Source of the DNA: Brevibacterium permense
GTDB lineage: Bacteria > Actinomycetota > Actinomycetes > Actinomycetales > Brevibacteriaceae
DNA: 64,000 bases
Assembly: GCF_013280495.1 (NCBI RefSeq)
Contig: NZ_JABSSX010000011.1
Coordinates: 37,539 to 101,538, forward strand
Reading direction: 5' to 3'
The translations under genes were made by a program, and so were the position numbers. Shown one piece after another: positions 1 through 7,538 of the stretch. The notes below the pieces were generated by a model. It saw nothing but the letters and a program-made list of their open reading frames with translations, was not told the DNA's origin and did not search any database. Each line of letters begins with the position of its first letter. Position 1 is the first letter of the stretch.

Positions 1-136
1 CACAGCGCCCGGTCGACCGATACAGTGGTTCGACCGGGTTCTGTTGTATCTGCTCAGCGCATCGCGGCAGAGCGCACTCAGACAGCAAGCAATACCACCG
101 ACCATTTGCACCCCATCGCTCGCGAGGAGATCTGAC

Positions 137-1015
137 ATGTCCGAGAAGCTGCCTTACGGAACGAACCTGCCTACTGGCGATACTGAATCAGAAGCGACTG
201 CGGTCCCATCAGAGACGATCGCCCTAATCACCGGCGGTGCCCGCGGAATCGGACGCCACCTGTCGGAGGCGTTCGCAAAGGCCGGCTACGACGTGATCGT
301 CACGGCGACGTCGGCAGAGAAGGCGGAAGCTGCGGCTGAAGAGATCGCTGAGGCGACCGGGGGAACGGTGACCGGTGTCGGTCTGCGCACCGATGACGTC
401 ACCGCGGTGAAACAGCTGCGTGACTCTGTCACTGAGCTCGAGAAATCGACGGGGAAGCGCCTGCAGGTGCTCATCAACAATGCCGGGCGCATCGAGTCGA
501 CCGAAGGGCCACTGTGGGACGCCGATCCGGAGAGCCTCAAGGGCGTCGTCGACGCGAACGTGCTCGGCGTCGCGCTCATGATCAACGTCTTTGCACCCGT
601 ATTGATGGCGGGCGCCCAGGCGACCGGCCGTCCCAGCCGCATCATCGACCTCAACTCGGGGTCGGGAGCGCAGGGGACTCCCGCGTACGCCGTGTACTCG
701 GCGTCGAAGGCAGCACTATTCCGCATCGCTGATTCCGTCGTTCATTTCGGGCATGACAAGGGACTGCGTATCTTCGAGATGGCGCCGGGCGTCGTCGAGA
801 CAGCCATGACGAAGTCGATGCCCGTCCACGATTTCCGTCAGGGTGATGATTGGACCTCACCCGAGCAGGTCACCGATCTGGCTGTGGCTTTGGCCTCGGG
901 GACATTGGATGCGTTCACCGGACGGTATGTTCGCGCCGGTGCGGATACGGAGGAGTCGCTGCTCGCCGAGGCAGCTGGACTGTCGAATGAGACTCGGAGG
1001 CTCCTCCTCGGTTAA
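137..1015 (+). CDS. SDR-family NAD(P)-dependent oxidoreductase
   Basis: This is a classical short-chain dehydrogenase of 292 residues. The nucleotide-binding motif TGGARGIG is at about residues 32-39 and NNAG at about 114-117. The catalytic Ser lies in LNSGSG near 174, and the YSASK motif puts Tyr and Lys near 187 and 191. I chose the ATG at 137 because AGGAG sits 8 bases upstream; an upstream in-frame start at 44 would add 31 residues unlike the family. The N-terminal 28 residues before the Rossmann fold are polar and not conserved. The substrate cannot be told from sequence. The gene stands alone, followed by about 750 bp without a clear gene. Confidence 0.85.
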   Translation: MSEKLPYGTNLPTGDTESEATAVPSETIALITGGARGIGRHLSEAFAKAGYDVIVTATSAEKAEAAAEEIAEATGGTVTGVGLRTDDVTAVKQLRDSVTELEKSTGKRLQVLINNAGRIESTEGPLWDADPESLKGVVDANVLGVALMINVFAPVLMAGAQATGRPSRIIDLNSGSGAQGTPAYAVYSASKAALFRIADSVVHFGHDKGLRIFEMAPGVVETAMTKSMPVHDFRQGDDWTSPEQVTDLAVALASGTLDAFTGRYVRAGADTEESLLAEAAGLSNETRRLLLG

Positions 1016-1767
1016 GACGCCTACATTGTCGGGCGACTTCGAGATTCAATTAGATACTGAGCAGTTCAGACGTAATTGAGAAGGAGATATCTCCCGAAGC
1101 GATTGCGCTAAGCCGAACTGTACGGGACCGCGTGTTTGATTCTTCTCGTTCAACAGCAGTCTTTAATTACTCGGGCGCCGCGTTCTCTAAGGAATACATG
1201 GTGCTGGCGAATCGTACACAGCTGCTGCCGACGATTGAACGCATAGTCGCAAGTGTGCGAGGGCGGGCGAGAACCCACCCACGCACGATCGAAATTAGAT
1301 TTAGCAAGCTCGAACGACGGCCATAGAACCTCGACGACGTGAGGCAGTAGAAGCCTGCATCCCGAGCAAACTGAATTTCCATATCTGTAGCAACTTGGTC
1401 TGGTTCTCCGCCGTATCAATCGGCCTACGCGGCTATAACGATCCTGAGAATCGTGGAACCGCAACTCTCCCGGCTGGAATAGAAACAGCTCTCTCAGTAA
1501 ACGAAAGCCCGTGAAGTGGACATTGCGAACCCCAGACGTCATTGAAACCAAAGCCCATTCTAGCTTTGCTCTGAGAAGGTTCTACGGCTCAGGCCAATTC
1601 TGGCAGGTAGACAGCGCGGATCTACGACGTTGTCGCTAGCGCAGTAACTTGACACGGAGCCATCTTTGAGATGTGATACTTTGCAAGTTAGTCACAAGGT
1701 GCTATGGGGCAACACGTTAGATTTCGGGTGTCGACTATTTAGGATAATACTAAGGGTGGGGTAGTAT
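1016..1767. other. Long non-coding or decayed stretch
   Basis: I see no gene I can defend in these 750 bases. Short open frames exist on both strands (for example 1150-1551 minus), but none has a good ribosome site or recognisable motif. Composition drifts from GC-rich to AT-richer toward the right, matching the next gene. A TTGACA hexamer at 1649-1654 and AT-rich GATACT at 1675-1680 could belong to a promoter for the 1768 gene, but the 20-base spacing is poor. Confidence 0.4.
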
Positions 1768-2862
1768 ATGAAGAACTCTAAAAGGTCGACTCAGATAGAA
1801 ATAGAGTCATCGGCCAAGCGTCGAGTCGTCACAAGTCTGGTATTATCTATATTCCTGTCCGGTTCAGTAGTCTTCTTCATTCCTTTTGCTTTTTCGGGAC
1901 CGTCGGGCGGGAACTATAAACATCTACTGTCTGAAATTCATTGCGTAATAGAGAAAGCATTCTATTATGACCAGTCGTTGTTTGTGACATTAACGTTCGG
2001 AATAATTGCGGCAGCAATTGCTCTGTATGCAGTCGCTGGCTCGAATCGGATCGGATCTCGCGGTGCAGATGCGGTGGAGTTCGAGGTGCTCGGTGTGCAT
2101 GTTAGCTGGATCAACTTCGTGCTATCGGTCATTTTCGGCATGCTGCTGTGCGCTGAGCTGTCCACTATAGTTTATGCGGGATTTAGGCTCGGTCCAGCAT
2201 ACGTCTTTACATCGAATCTCATGGGATTCTTCATATGTGGATTCCTCGCGGGTTTCCATGTTAGAGGAGACTACTTGAAGGGTAAAAGTATCCGCGAATC
2301 ATACGAGATATTGGAATGGTTGCGGGCCAAGGAACGAGTCCCGCAACTTGGAGCCCGTTTCAAACCTGACGTGTTCATGGTGTTCTTTCACGGGTTGCTG
2401 TCTCTTGGATTCACGTTGATTGGAGCGCTCTCCCTGCTGATGAACGGCATGGAGCTTGATGGTCTATTTGCGGTGATGCTATTTGATCTCATTTACGGGT
2501 TTGTGTTGGCCTATATTCTTTACCAGCTCTATTTGTATAAATGGGACAACAGAGCCTCGGGCAAAGTCAGTCTCAATCTGATGCGCTTCGCTAGTTCCTT
2601 GACAGTGATATTGATTATTTTCTCCCAAATAACTCTAAGTACCCATTTCTTTGAAATTGAATATCTCGGGGATTTGTTGGCTGTGGTTTTTGTTTGGACT
2701 TCTGTGGTCTTGCTGCCATTGGTATTCCCGAAAATATCATCGAGGTATGAGCAGGTCATTCTTAATCGCCAGGCTGTCCAGGTTAAATCGCGTATAGAAT
2801 CGACTCGTAGGTTCATCGAGCGTACTTCGGACAGTCTCAGGATCGCTGCAGACCCGGTTTAG
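1768..2862 (+). CDS. Polytopic membrane protein of unknown function
   Basis: A 364-residue protein with about eight hydrophobic segments: roughly 20-42, 66-86, 112-136, 142-162, 200-225, 230-256, 268-293 and 300-322. A Lys/Arg-rich N-terminus and a charged C-terminal tail of about 40 residues fit cytosolic ends. A GGGTGGGG stretch 7 bases before the ATG could serve as ribosome site. I recognise no family and no catalytic motif. Base and codon use are clearly AT-richer than the core genes around it (many TTT, ATA and TTA codons), which points to acquisition from another host. It has no co-directional partner; the next recognisable sequence is a broken pabAB copy. Confidence 0.7.
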   Translation: MKNSKRSTQIEIESSAKRRVVTSLVLSIFLSGSVVFFIPFAFSGPSGGNYKHLLSEIHCVIEKAFYYDQSLFVTLTFGIIAAAIALYAVAGSNRIGSRGADAVEFEVLGVHVSWINFVLSVIFGMLLCAELSTIVYAGFRLGPAYVFTSNLMGFFICGFLAGFHVRGDYLKGKSIRESYEILEWLRAKERVPQLGARFKPDVFMVFFHGLLSLGFTLIGALSLLMNGMELDGLFAVMLFDLIYGFVLAYILYQLYLYKWDNRASGKVSLNLMRFASSLTVILIIFSQITLSTHFFEIEYLGDLLAVVFVWTSVVLLPLVFPKISSRYEQVILNRQAVQVKSRIESTRRFIERTSDSLRIAADPV

Positions 2863-3035
2863 GTCTGCTTTGCGGAAAGTTATTGCAGGGCTCCTTGGTC
2901 ACAATGCAATCCGTAATCGTCGCCAAGTAGGCTTAGGACGAGTCGGCGGCTCGTAGGCGAGCGGCTTTTGGTGGAACCAGCTAGCTGGTCTCAGCGAACC
3001 AATGAATGACGGCCTTGGTGCTTCATGCGACGAGA

Positions 3036-3073
3036 TTGTAGAGAAGGTGCTACCGAATGCACCTTCCCTACAA
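3036..3073. repeat. Inverted repeat (15-bp arms, 8-base loop)
   Basis: TTGTAGAGAAGGTGC at 3036-3050 pairs with GCACCTTCCCTACAA at 3059-3073 with one mismatch. No T-run follows, so it is a poor intrinsic terminator. It lies exactly where similarity to pabAB begins (from 3074/3075), so it may mark the breakpoint that removed the 5' part of that copy. Confidence 0.6.
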
Positions 3074-3163
3074 ATTGTTCGCTGAGATCTCGTTGCCGTT
3101 CCCCGCGGTGCGATATTTTTAGTTCGCGGTGACCGATCTGTCCTCTTGTTTGGAAGCGACCGC
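3074..3163 (+). pseudogene. pabAB paralogue, fragment A (amidotransferase part)
   Basis: About 90 bases align without gaps to 7900-7988 of the intact pabAB downstream. Shared runs include GCGGTGCGATAT and CGCGGTGACCGA, and the alignment covers the middle of the glutamine amidotransferase domain (VRYHSLAVTDLPDCLEA region). The catalytic Cys region and everything 5' are absent. The frame is disrupted by a TAG where the intact copy has TCACTCGCTC. The match stops at 3163 and resumes at 3857, so the two pieces flank a 693-bp insert. Confidence 0.8.
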
Positions 3164-3856
3164 ACTTCAGTATCACCGGAGACGCAGTAACTGCTTCTTC
3201 GCGGAGATCGTCGACAAGAGAGATCGGGCGCTCGAGTAGGTCTTGTACCGGCTACTGGATTGTCCCTTTTGGTTTCTGTTGGTCAGGGATTGGCCCTACT
3301 GGCACTGTGCTGATTTCATGTACTGGGCGCCTTTGTGCTGGTGTTTGGGCTTTGTCATAGGCTTAATGCATGACCAAGAACCCTTCTGAAACTCCGGCAA
3401 CCCCGAATCCGGACGATGACTCCGAGCAGGAGTCGGAAGAAGGGAACGTGCCTGCGGAATATCAAGACTTTGCCCCGGTGAAAGACCCGGTACCTGACGG
3501 CACGTGGAAGATGGTCAAGACGACGCTCAGAAACCTGGACCAGTCTGACGAGCTCACTGGCGCTGAGGTGCAAGTTGCAACACTCGTCTACCTGAAGGAC
3601 GAAGCTAGCAGGAACAGCCGAATGGGTGGTGTGCTTACAGGGGTTGGCGGCATCGGTGCGGCGGGTGGAGGCGCCTGGACACTCTTCACTACACAGTTTC
3701 AGTTGATGACGTATGTCGCTGCCTTGGGTCTGGCGGCCATTGCGGTCGGCCAGTTCGTGAAGCTCTACGGCGCACACCGAGAAGGTGTCGGGCCCATGGC
3801 TGCAGCCATTATCGAGGCCCGGCAAGGCAGTGAGGACAAGTCGTCCTGAAGAAGAG
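3164..3856. mobile_element. 693-bp insert splitting the pabAB paralogue
   Basis: The aligned pabAB sequence ends at 3163 and continues at 3857 with no gap in the intact copy, so these 693 bases were added. The insert carries one small gene (3370-3849). The ends show only a short inverted CTTCAG/CTGAAG pair (near 3165 and 3846), and I see no target duplication or transposase. The means of insertion is therefore unknown. The boundaries come from my alignment by eye and may be off by a few bases. Confidence 0.55.
3370..3849 (+). CDS. Small hypothetical protein with two hydrophobic segments
   Basis: A 159-residue protein. The first 45 residues are acidic and rich in Pro, Glu and Asp. The middle (about 45-80) is polar and likely helical. 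Then come a Gly/Ala-rich hydrophobic stretch near 83-105 and a second one near 111-131, ending in a short polar tail. This looks like a cytosolic domain anchored by a C-terminal membrane hairpin. No Shine-Dalgarno sequence is visible before the ATG, so the start is uncertain. It sits alone inside the insert that breaks the pabAB paralogue, so it is probably cargo of that insertion. I do not recognise the family. Confidence 0.55.
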   Translation: MTKNPSETPATPNPDDDSEQESEEGNVPAEYQDFAPVKDPVPDGTWKMVKTTLRNLDQSDELTGAEVQVATLVYLKDEASRNSRMGGVLTGVGGIGAAGGGAWTLFTTQFQLMTYVAALGLAAIAVGQFVKLYGAHREGVGPMAAAIIEARQGSEDKSS

Positions 3857-4119
3857 GTGGACCGAAGACTGAGTCATCCCGGCGCTGCGGCACCGGTCCA
3901 GTCCGCAGTGGGGAGTCCGTTTTCACCCGCAGTCGATTGCCAATAACGAGGTGCGGTCGCTTACGAGGAGCTTTGCTGAACTGACTGTGGCGTGGAACTG
4001 GCGGGCTGAGCATGCGAGCGGCGGATTCGCCCATAAAGGTTGGGGTGGCGAGGAAATTCCCCGCGATGCCTATGCCGATGTCCGCGCGGGGACATGCACA
4101 GTGCTCGATCTGTACTAGG
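3857..4119 (+). pseudogene. pabAB paralogue, fragment B (end of amidotransferase and linker)
   Basis: This piece aligns with about 7981-8240 of the intact gene: GTGG-CCGAAGAC, GGGGAGTCC followed by the region encoding FHPES (here TTTTCACCCGCAGTC, which reads Phe-His-Pro-Gln), then the interdomain linker. Several substitutions and a changed reading frame make it non-functional. It ends at 4119, which is the left copy of the ACTAGG target duplication of the IS element. Its natural continuation resumes after 6543, so the IS jumped into an already decaying copy or one that decayed afterwards. Confidence 0.8.
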
Positions 4120-5116
4120 TGTATGAGGCCATGACGTTGCTGACTCGCGTCGGTGTCGCAGAGGCGGGCGGTTGCCCGTCGTGAGCGCCGTGGGGACGGT
4201 GATAGTTGTAGTGCCGGTTCCACACTTCGAGCGCGGCAGCGCGTTCGGCTTCTGAGCGCCAGATGCGCGCGTAAAGAAACTCTTCGGCGAGGATCCGGTT
4301 GTAGCGCTCGACTTTGCCGTTGTGTCGAGGCGTGTATGGCGTGATGCGCTGGTGTCGACTGTTCCCGACTGCGTCGTGGAAAGCTGCGGATCGGTAGCAG
4401 GAACCGTTGTCGGTCACGACCCGCTCGATCCCGGCGATGCCGTGCTTGGCGAACCAAGCTCTTGCACGTCCGAGGAACTCGACGGCAGTGGCGGCTGTCT
4501 CGTCCGGCAACGCTTCGGTGTACGCGAGTCGGGTGTGCCCGTCGATGGCCGAATGCAGGTAGACGTAGCCAGTCTTCGTACCCCGGGTCTTCTGACGTGC
4601 GACAGCTTTGGCTTTCTCGCTGCCTTTGCCGTGCACACGCCACCCGCCGCCATCAGGGATACGACCGACCTTCTTCACGTCCAGGTGCACCATGTGGCCG
4701 GGACGTTTGGTGGTGATGCGTTGCGGTTCCCGATTCAACTCGCCGTTGGGGTCAATATACTTGCGCTGGTTCAGGCCCAGCTGCGCGAGGAGCCGGGTGA
4801 TGGTGCGACGACTGACCGGTGTTCCTGCTTGCTCGAGCTCGAATGCGATACGGGACGCTGGCCATTTCTGTTCTCGTCGCATTGACTCGATCTGCTCCAC
4901 GAGGCGGCCAGGCGTTGCAGATGGTTGACGGATCGGCGACGACGAGCGGTCCTGTAGACCGAGCTTCCCGAATCGTTTGTATCTGTTGACCCATTTCGAG
5001 GCGGTCGCGCGGGAGATCCCCATCTCTGCGGCAACATGAGAAATAGGTCGAATCCGACAGCGCGCGACGAGTCGACGACGACCTTCGACTGTCAGTGGCG
5101 AATTTGCGTGCGTCAC
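4115..5116 (-). CDS. IS481-family DDE transposase
   Basis: A 333-residue integrase-type transposase. An N-terminal helix-turn-helix (HVAAEMGISRATASKWVNRY, about 28-47) precedes a second winged helix. The catalytic core shows Asp in HLDVKK, Asp in VVTDNGS, and Glu in PRHNGKVERYNRI, the usual D-D-E set. I chose the GTG at 5116 because it overlaps the stop of the exporter gene (GTGA) and gives the family's usual length; upstream frame extension runs antisense through the exporter and is not real. The stop TAG at 4115-4117 lies outside the element in the ACTAGG target duplication, so termination is supplied by the host site. It looks intact. Confidence 0.9.
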   Translation of the reverse strand: MTHANSPLTVEGRRRLVARCRIRPISHVAAEMGISRATASKWVNRYKRFGKLGLQDRSSSPIRQPSATPGRLVEQIESMRREQKWPASRIAFELEQAGTPVSRRTITRLLAQLGLNQRKYIDPNGELNREPQRITTKRPGHMVHLDVKKVGRIPDGGGWRVHGKGSEKAKAVARQKTRGTKTGYVYLHSAIDGHTRLAYTEALPDETAATAVEFLGRARAWFAKHGIAGIERVVTDNGSCYRSAAFHDAVGNSRHQRITPYTPRHNGKVERYNRILAEEFLYARIWRSEAERAAALEVWNRHYNYHRPHGAHDGQPPASATPTRVSNVMASYT

Positions 5117-6294
5117 TTGACCACCTCGCTCTCGACGGGTGCAATCAGCCGAATGAGCGGAACTGCGAGCAGCAGTGCCGTGGTGGTCGCGAGCGCGGCT
5201 ACCCAAACGGGTCCGAGCGCGCCCGGCATGACGCTGAGTGCGGCGGAGGCGAGCACGGGACCGGCGGCCGCGCCAACGTTGAGTGCCGCTGTCGCGTATG
5301 ACCCTGCCATGGTGGGTGCACTCGCCGCGGCATAGAGCACTCGTGTGATCAGCGTGCTCCCGACGGCGAACCCCACCACACCCTGAGTGAATACGAGCCC
5401 GAGCAGGGCAACGGGGTTCGTTGCAAAGAGGGCCAGCGCGACCCACCCGAGCACCAGAACGCTGCCACCACCGACGATGACGATCCTGGGTCGGGCATCC
5501 GAGAGTCGTCCCGCAACGGTGACGCCGATGAAGGAGCCGACGCCGAAGAGCACAAGGGCCAGCGGTACCCACCACTGGCTCAGGCCGGCGGTGTCCGTAA
5601 CGATCGGCGCGAGATAGGTGAGCGTGGCGAAGGTGCCGGCATTCACCAGGGCAGCGAGCAACATCGTTAGAACGAGGCGCGGGGAGGACAGCTGCGCCAG
5701 TTCCACACGCAGCGAGGTCGAGGACGACTCCTCCCTTGACGAGTCGTGAACTTGAGTGTTGAAGCCCGCGGCAATGCCGATCGCAGCGGGGACGCAGAGA
5801 AGAGCGATCGCCCAGAACGTCGACTGCCAGCCGAGTGCCGTTCCAAGCAGTGCACCGGCGGGGACGCCGGCGACGGTGGCGACGGTGGTACCCGCCAGCA
5901 GAACCGCCACGGCCCGCCCTTTGGCATCGGGTGCTACGAGTCTCGTCGCCGCACCCAAAGCGACCGCCAGGAAGCCTGCATTCACGATCGCCGCGATCAC
6001 GCGCGTGATGAACAGAACCGTGAAATCCGGCGTAAGTGCCCCGACGACGTGGGATAGCGCGAATACGATCACGCAACCCAGGAGTGTCGCCTTCACGGGG
6101 AGGTGACGAGTGAGCGCGGCCATCGCCGGTGCACCGATCACCATCCCTGCGGCGAACGCCGATGTCAGGAGACCAGCGGTCCCCACGGAAACGCTGAAGT
6201 ATGTGGAGATGTCGGGCACGAGGCCGGCGAGCATGAATTCGGAAGTACCCATGGCGAAGACCACCAGGGCAAGAAGATAGAGAGCGAAAGGCAT
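5113..6294 (-). CDS. cmx: Cmx/CmrA-type MFS chloramphenicol exporter
   Basis: A 393-residue transporter with 12 predicted membrane segments. It begins MPFALYLLALVVFAMGTSEF, very close to the N-terminus I recall for Cmx/CmrA proton-coupled chloramphenicol exporters. The motifs AGLLTSAFAAGMVIGAP, NAGFLAVALGAAT, GVGSFIGV, GSTLITRVLY and ATAALNVGAA also match that family. The ATG at 6294 has GGAG 7 bases upstream; a longer frame to 6396 lacks such a site. The gene is the passenger of the IS481-type element and its stop overlaps the transposase start, so the two should be co-translated. Chloramphenicol as substrate is inferred from resemblance; a related phenicol or other drug is possible. Confidence 0.82.
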   Translation of the reverse strand: MPFALYLLALVVFAMGTSEFMLAGLVPDISTYFSVSVGTAGLLTSAFAAGMVIGAPAMAALTRHLPVKATLLGCVIVFALSHVVGALTPDFTVLFITRVIAAIVNAGFLAVALGAATRLVAPDAKGRAVAVLLAGTTVATVAGVPAGALLGTALGWQSTFWAIALLCVPAAIGIAAGFNTQVHDSSREESSSTSLRVELAQLSSPRLVLTMLLAALVNAGTFATLTYLAPIVTDTAGLSQWWVPLALVLFGVGSFIGVTVAGRLSDARPRIVIVGGGSVLVLGWVALALFATNPVALLGLVFTQGVVGFAVGSTLITRVLYAAASAPTMAGSYATAALNVGAAAGPVLASAALSVMPGALGPVWVAALATTTALLLAVPLIRLIAPVESEVVK

Positions 6295-6518
6295 CGAGAT
6301 AGCTCCGAAGCGAGAGTACGAACAAGAGAACGTCTCGTCACCACGGTCAGCGCCCAGAGGGCACCCGGATGCCGTGCTGCGCGCAGCACTGGGCAACAGA
6401 GAGCTAAGGGCTCAGCGGAGGTGAGGGGCTGACGGCGTGACCGAAAGCCCCTGAGTGTCCGATTCAGGGCTCGACATACCGCTCACCTTACCTGGCTGCG
6501 CCGCCACCCCCAAGAAGT
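6295..6518 (-). promoter_or_regulatory. Leader region of the Cmx-like exporter
   Basis: This 224-bp stretch between the right inverted repeat and the exporter start carries a possible 21-codon leader reading frame (6412-6477 minus, MSSPESDTQG...HLR) preceded by AAGGTGAG. It also has a perfect 16-bp palindrome GTGCTGCGCGCAGCAC at 6374-6389, close to the exporter's ribosome site. Chloramphenicol exporters and acetyltransferases are often controlled by ribosome stalling on a leader peptide, and this layout would allow it. No promoter hexamers stand out. The regulatory role is inference. Confidence 0.35.
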
Positions 6519-6543
6519 GTCAACAACCTCCTGGCCAGCAACA

Positions 6544-7100
6544 ACTAGGCGAACAGCGGTCCTATTGACGCTCTGCATTGATACATCCTCGACATCGAGG
6601 TACTCCCTCAGGCGTACTCCGACAATCAACTGTTCACCGATCTCTTCGGTAACGAGCGCATTGCAGTGTGGGCTCGACGGAAACCTCCCCGGAAGTGCGA
6701 CCGCGTGGTTCTCGATCACGGGCGCACCGATGGGACCGCTGAGCAAGGTGGTGATCGCCTCGGCGCTGGACGAAACTGTTGAAGTCCGCTTGGGCAGTGG
6801 CGAATCAGCGAAGTCGATTCCGTCGTCGGAATTCTTCGACTTGCTCGATTCCGGACTTGCAGGCACGACCGTCGCGGTGTCGGGCAATGGGATTGCAGCG
6901 CCTGTTGCCGAAACCTCACTCCTCCCCGAGAGCACGCATAGCGAGGATCTACCGGTCGTGTTCCGACTCAGGTGGGTCGGCTACCTCGGCTACGAACTCA
7001 AGACCGAGGCCTGCTCGCCGAATCTGCACGAATCAGACCGGCCTGACACCGTTAGGTTTGAGTTGGGACCGCTCCGGCAATTAGACCTAGCCCACTCGGC
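6544..7100 (+). pseudogene. pabAB paralogue, fragment C (start of chorismate-binding part)
   Basis: This piece aligns with roughly 8235-8770 of the intact pabAB. Shared runs include CGACGGAAACCT, CCGCTGAGCAA, GTGGGTCGGCTA and CTCGGCTACGA. It covers the N-terminal part of the PabB domain through GWVGYLGYELK. The similarity fades near 7050-7100, so the C-terminal catalytic two-thirds of PabB (KGTRPRG and DLVRHD regions) is missing. A reading frame of 198 codons is open here (6517-7113), starting inside the IS end, but it encodes only a fragment. ACTAGG at 6544-6549 is the right target duplication. Confidence 0.85.
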
Positions 7101-7206
7101 AACCGAATCATAATAGTCGACACGGACTCGGCGACGAGACGGGAAGATCCCTCGAAGTGGAGGCTTAAGTTCCGACCATCGCAGCGGTGACTCTTGGCCA
7201 GCTGAA

Positions 7207-7389
7207 CTAATGTCGCTCGCGTCGGCGACTGTAGTTGAGAATCGGAACCATCAGAACGAGCGCGCCGATGTTGGGTAGCAGTGCCCACAGCGGGTACGGA
7301 CCGCTGTTCGAGCCCGCGAGGAATGCCACGCTAACGATCAGCCCGAGGCCGACAAGAATCCACGCAGTCAATTTCAAGGCTGCGATCAC
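7207..7389 (-). CDS. Small two-helix membrane protein
   Basis: A 60-residue protein with two hydrophobic segments (about 5-25 and 35-52) and a basic C-terminus (SRRRERH). The GTG start at 7389 has AGGAGG at ideal spacing, which is the main reason to believe it. It lies between the pabAB paralogue remnant and the intact pabAB and is divergent from the latter. I recognise no family. Two-helix peptides of this kind are common in actinobacterial genomes and usually lack known function. Confidence 0.55.
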   Translation of the reverse strand: MIAALKLTAWILVGLGLIVSVAFLAGSNSGPYPLWALLPNIGALVLMVPILNYSRRRERH

Positions 7390-7538
7390 CGACGTCCTCC
7401 TGAGTCATTGGGTGTGATCGTGAGCGGCGCTACCAGCCACTCTTGTCTGTCGAATACGATTGTTCCTGCCTCACAGCAACAACGCACGGACGTTTGGGTT
7501 CGTTGGGGTGCCTGATCGCTGTGAATGAGGAGGTGGAC

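Larger units (their letters stand above)
4120..6543 (-). mobile_element. IS481-family element with Cmx-like passenger gene
   Basis: This is a complete 2,424-bp element. The ends are imperfect inverted repeats beginning with TGT: 4120-4144 and the complement of 6519-6543 match at 18 of 25 positions, including GGCCA, GTTG and TGAC. ACTAGG is directly repeated at 4114-4119 and 6544-6549, a 6-bp target duplication that fits the NCTAGN preference known for IS481. Inside are a DDE transposase and an MFS drug exporter on the minus strand, overlapping by GTGA. Known relatives in the family carry cmx chloramphenicol exporters (IS5564-like 'transporter IS', from memory). Removing the element and one ACTAGG restores the collinear pabAB paralogue. 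Confidence 0.9.

Noticed and set aside
1132..1551. Short open frames in the 1-1.7 kb spacer
   Set aside because: No ribosome sites, no motifs, and the frames on the two strands overlap each other.
4115..6325. A 736-codon minus-strand open frame containing the transposase
   Set aside because: Only the C-terminal 333 codons read as transposase. The rest runs through the exporter gene in the wrong frame and is Arg-rich, so it is a shadow of the exporter.
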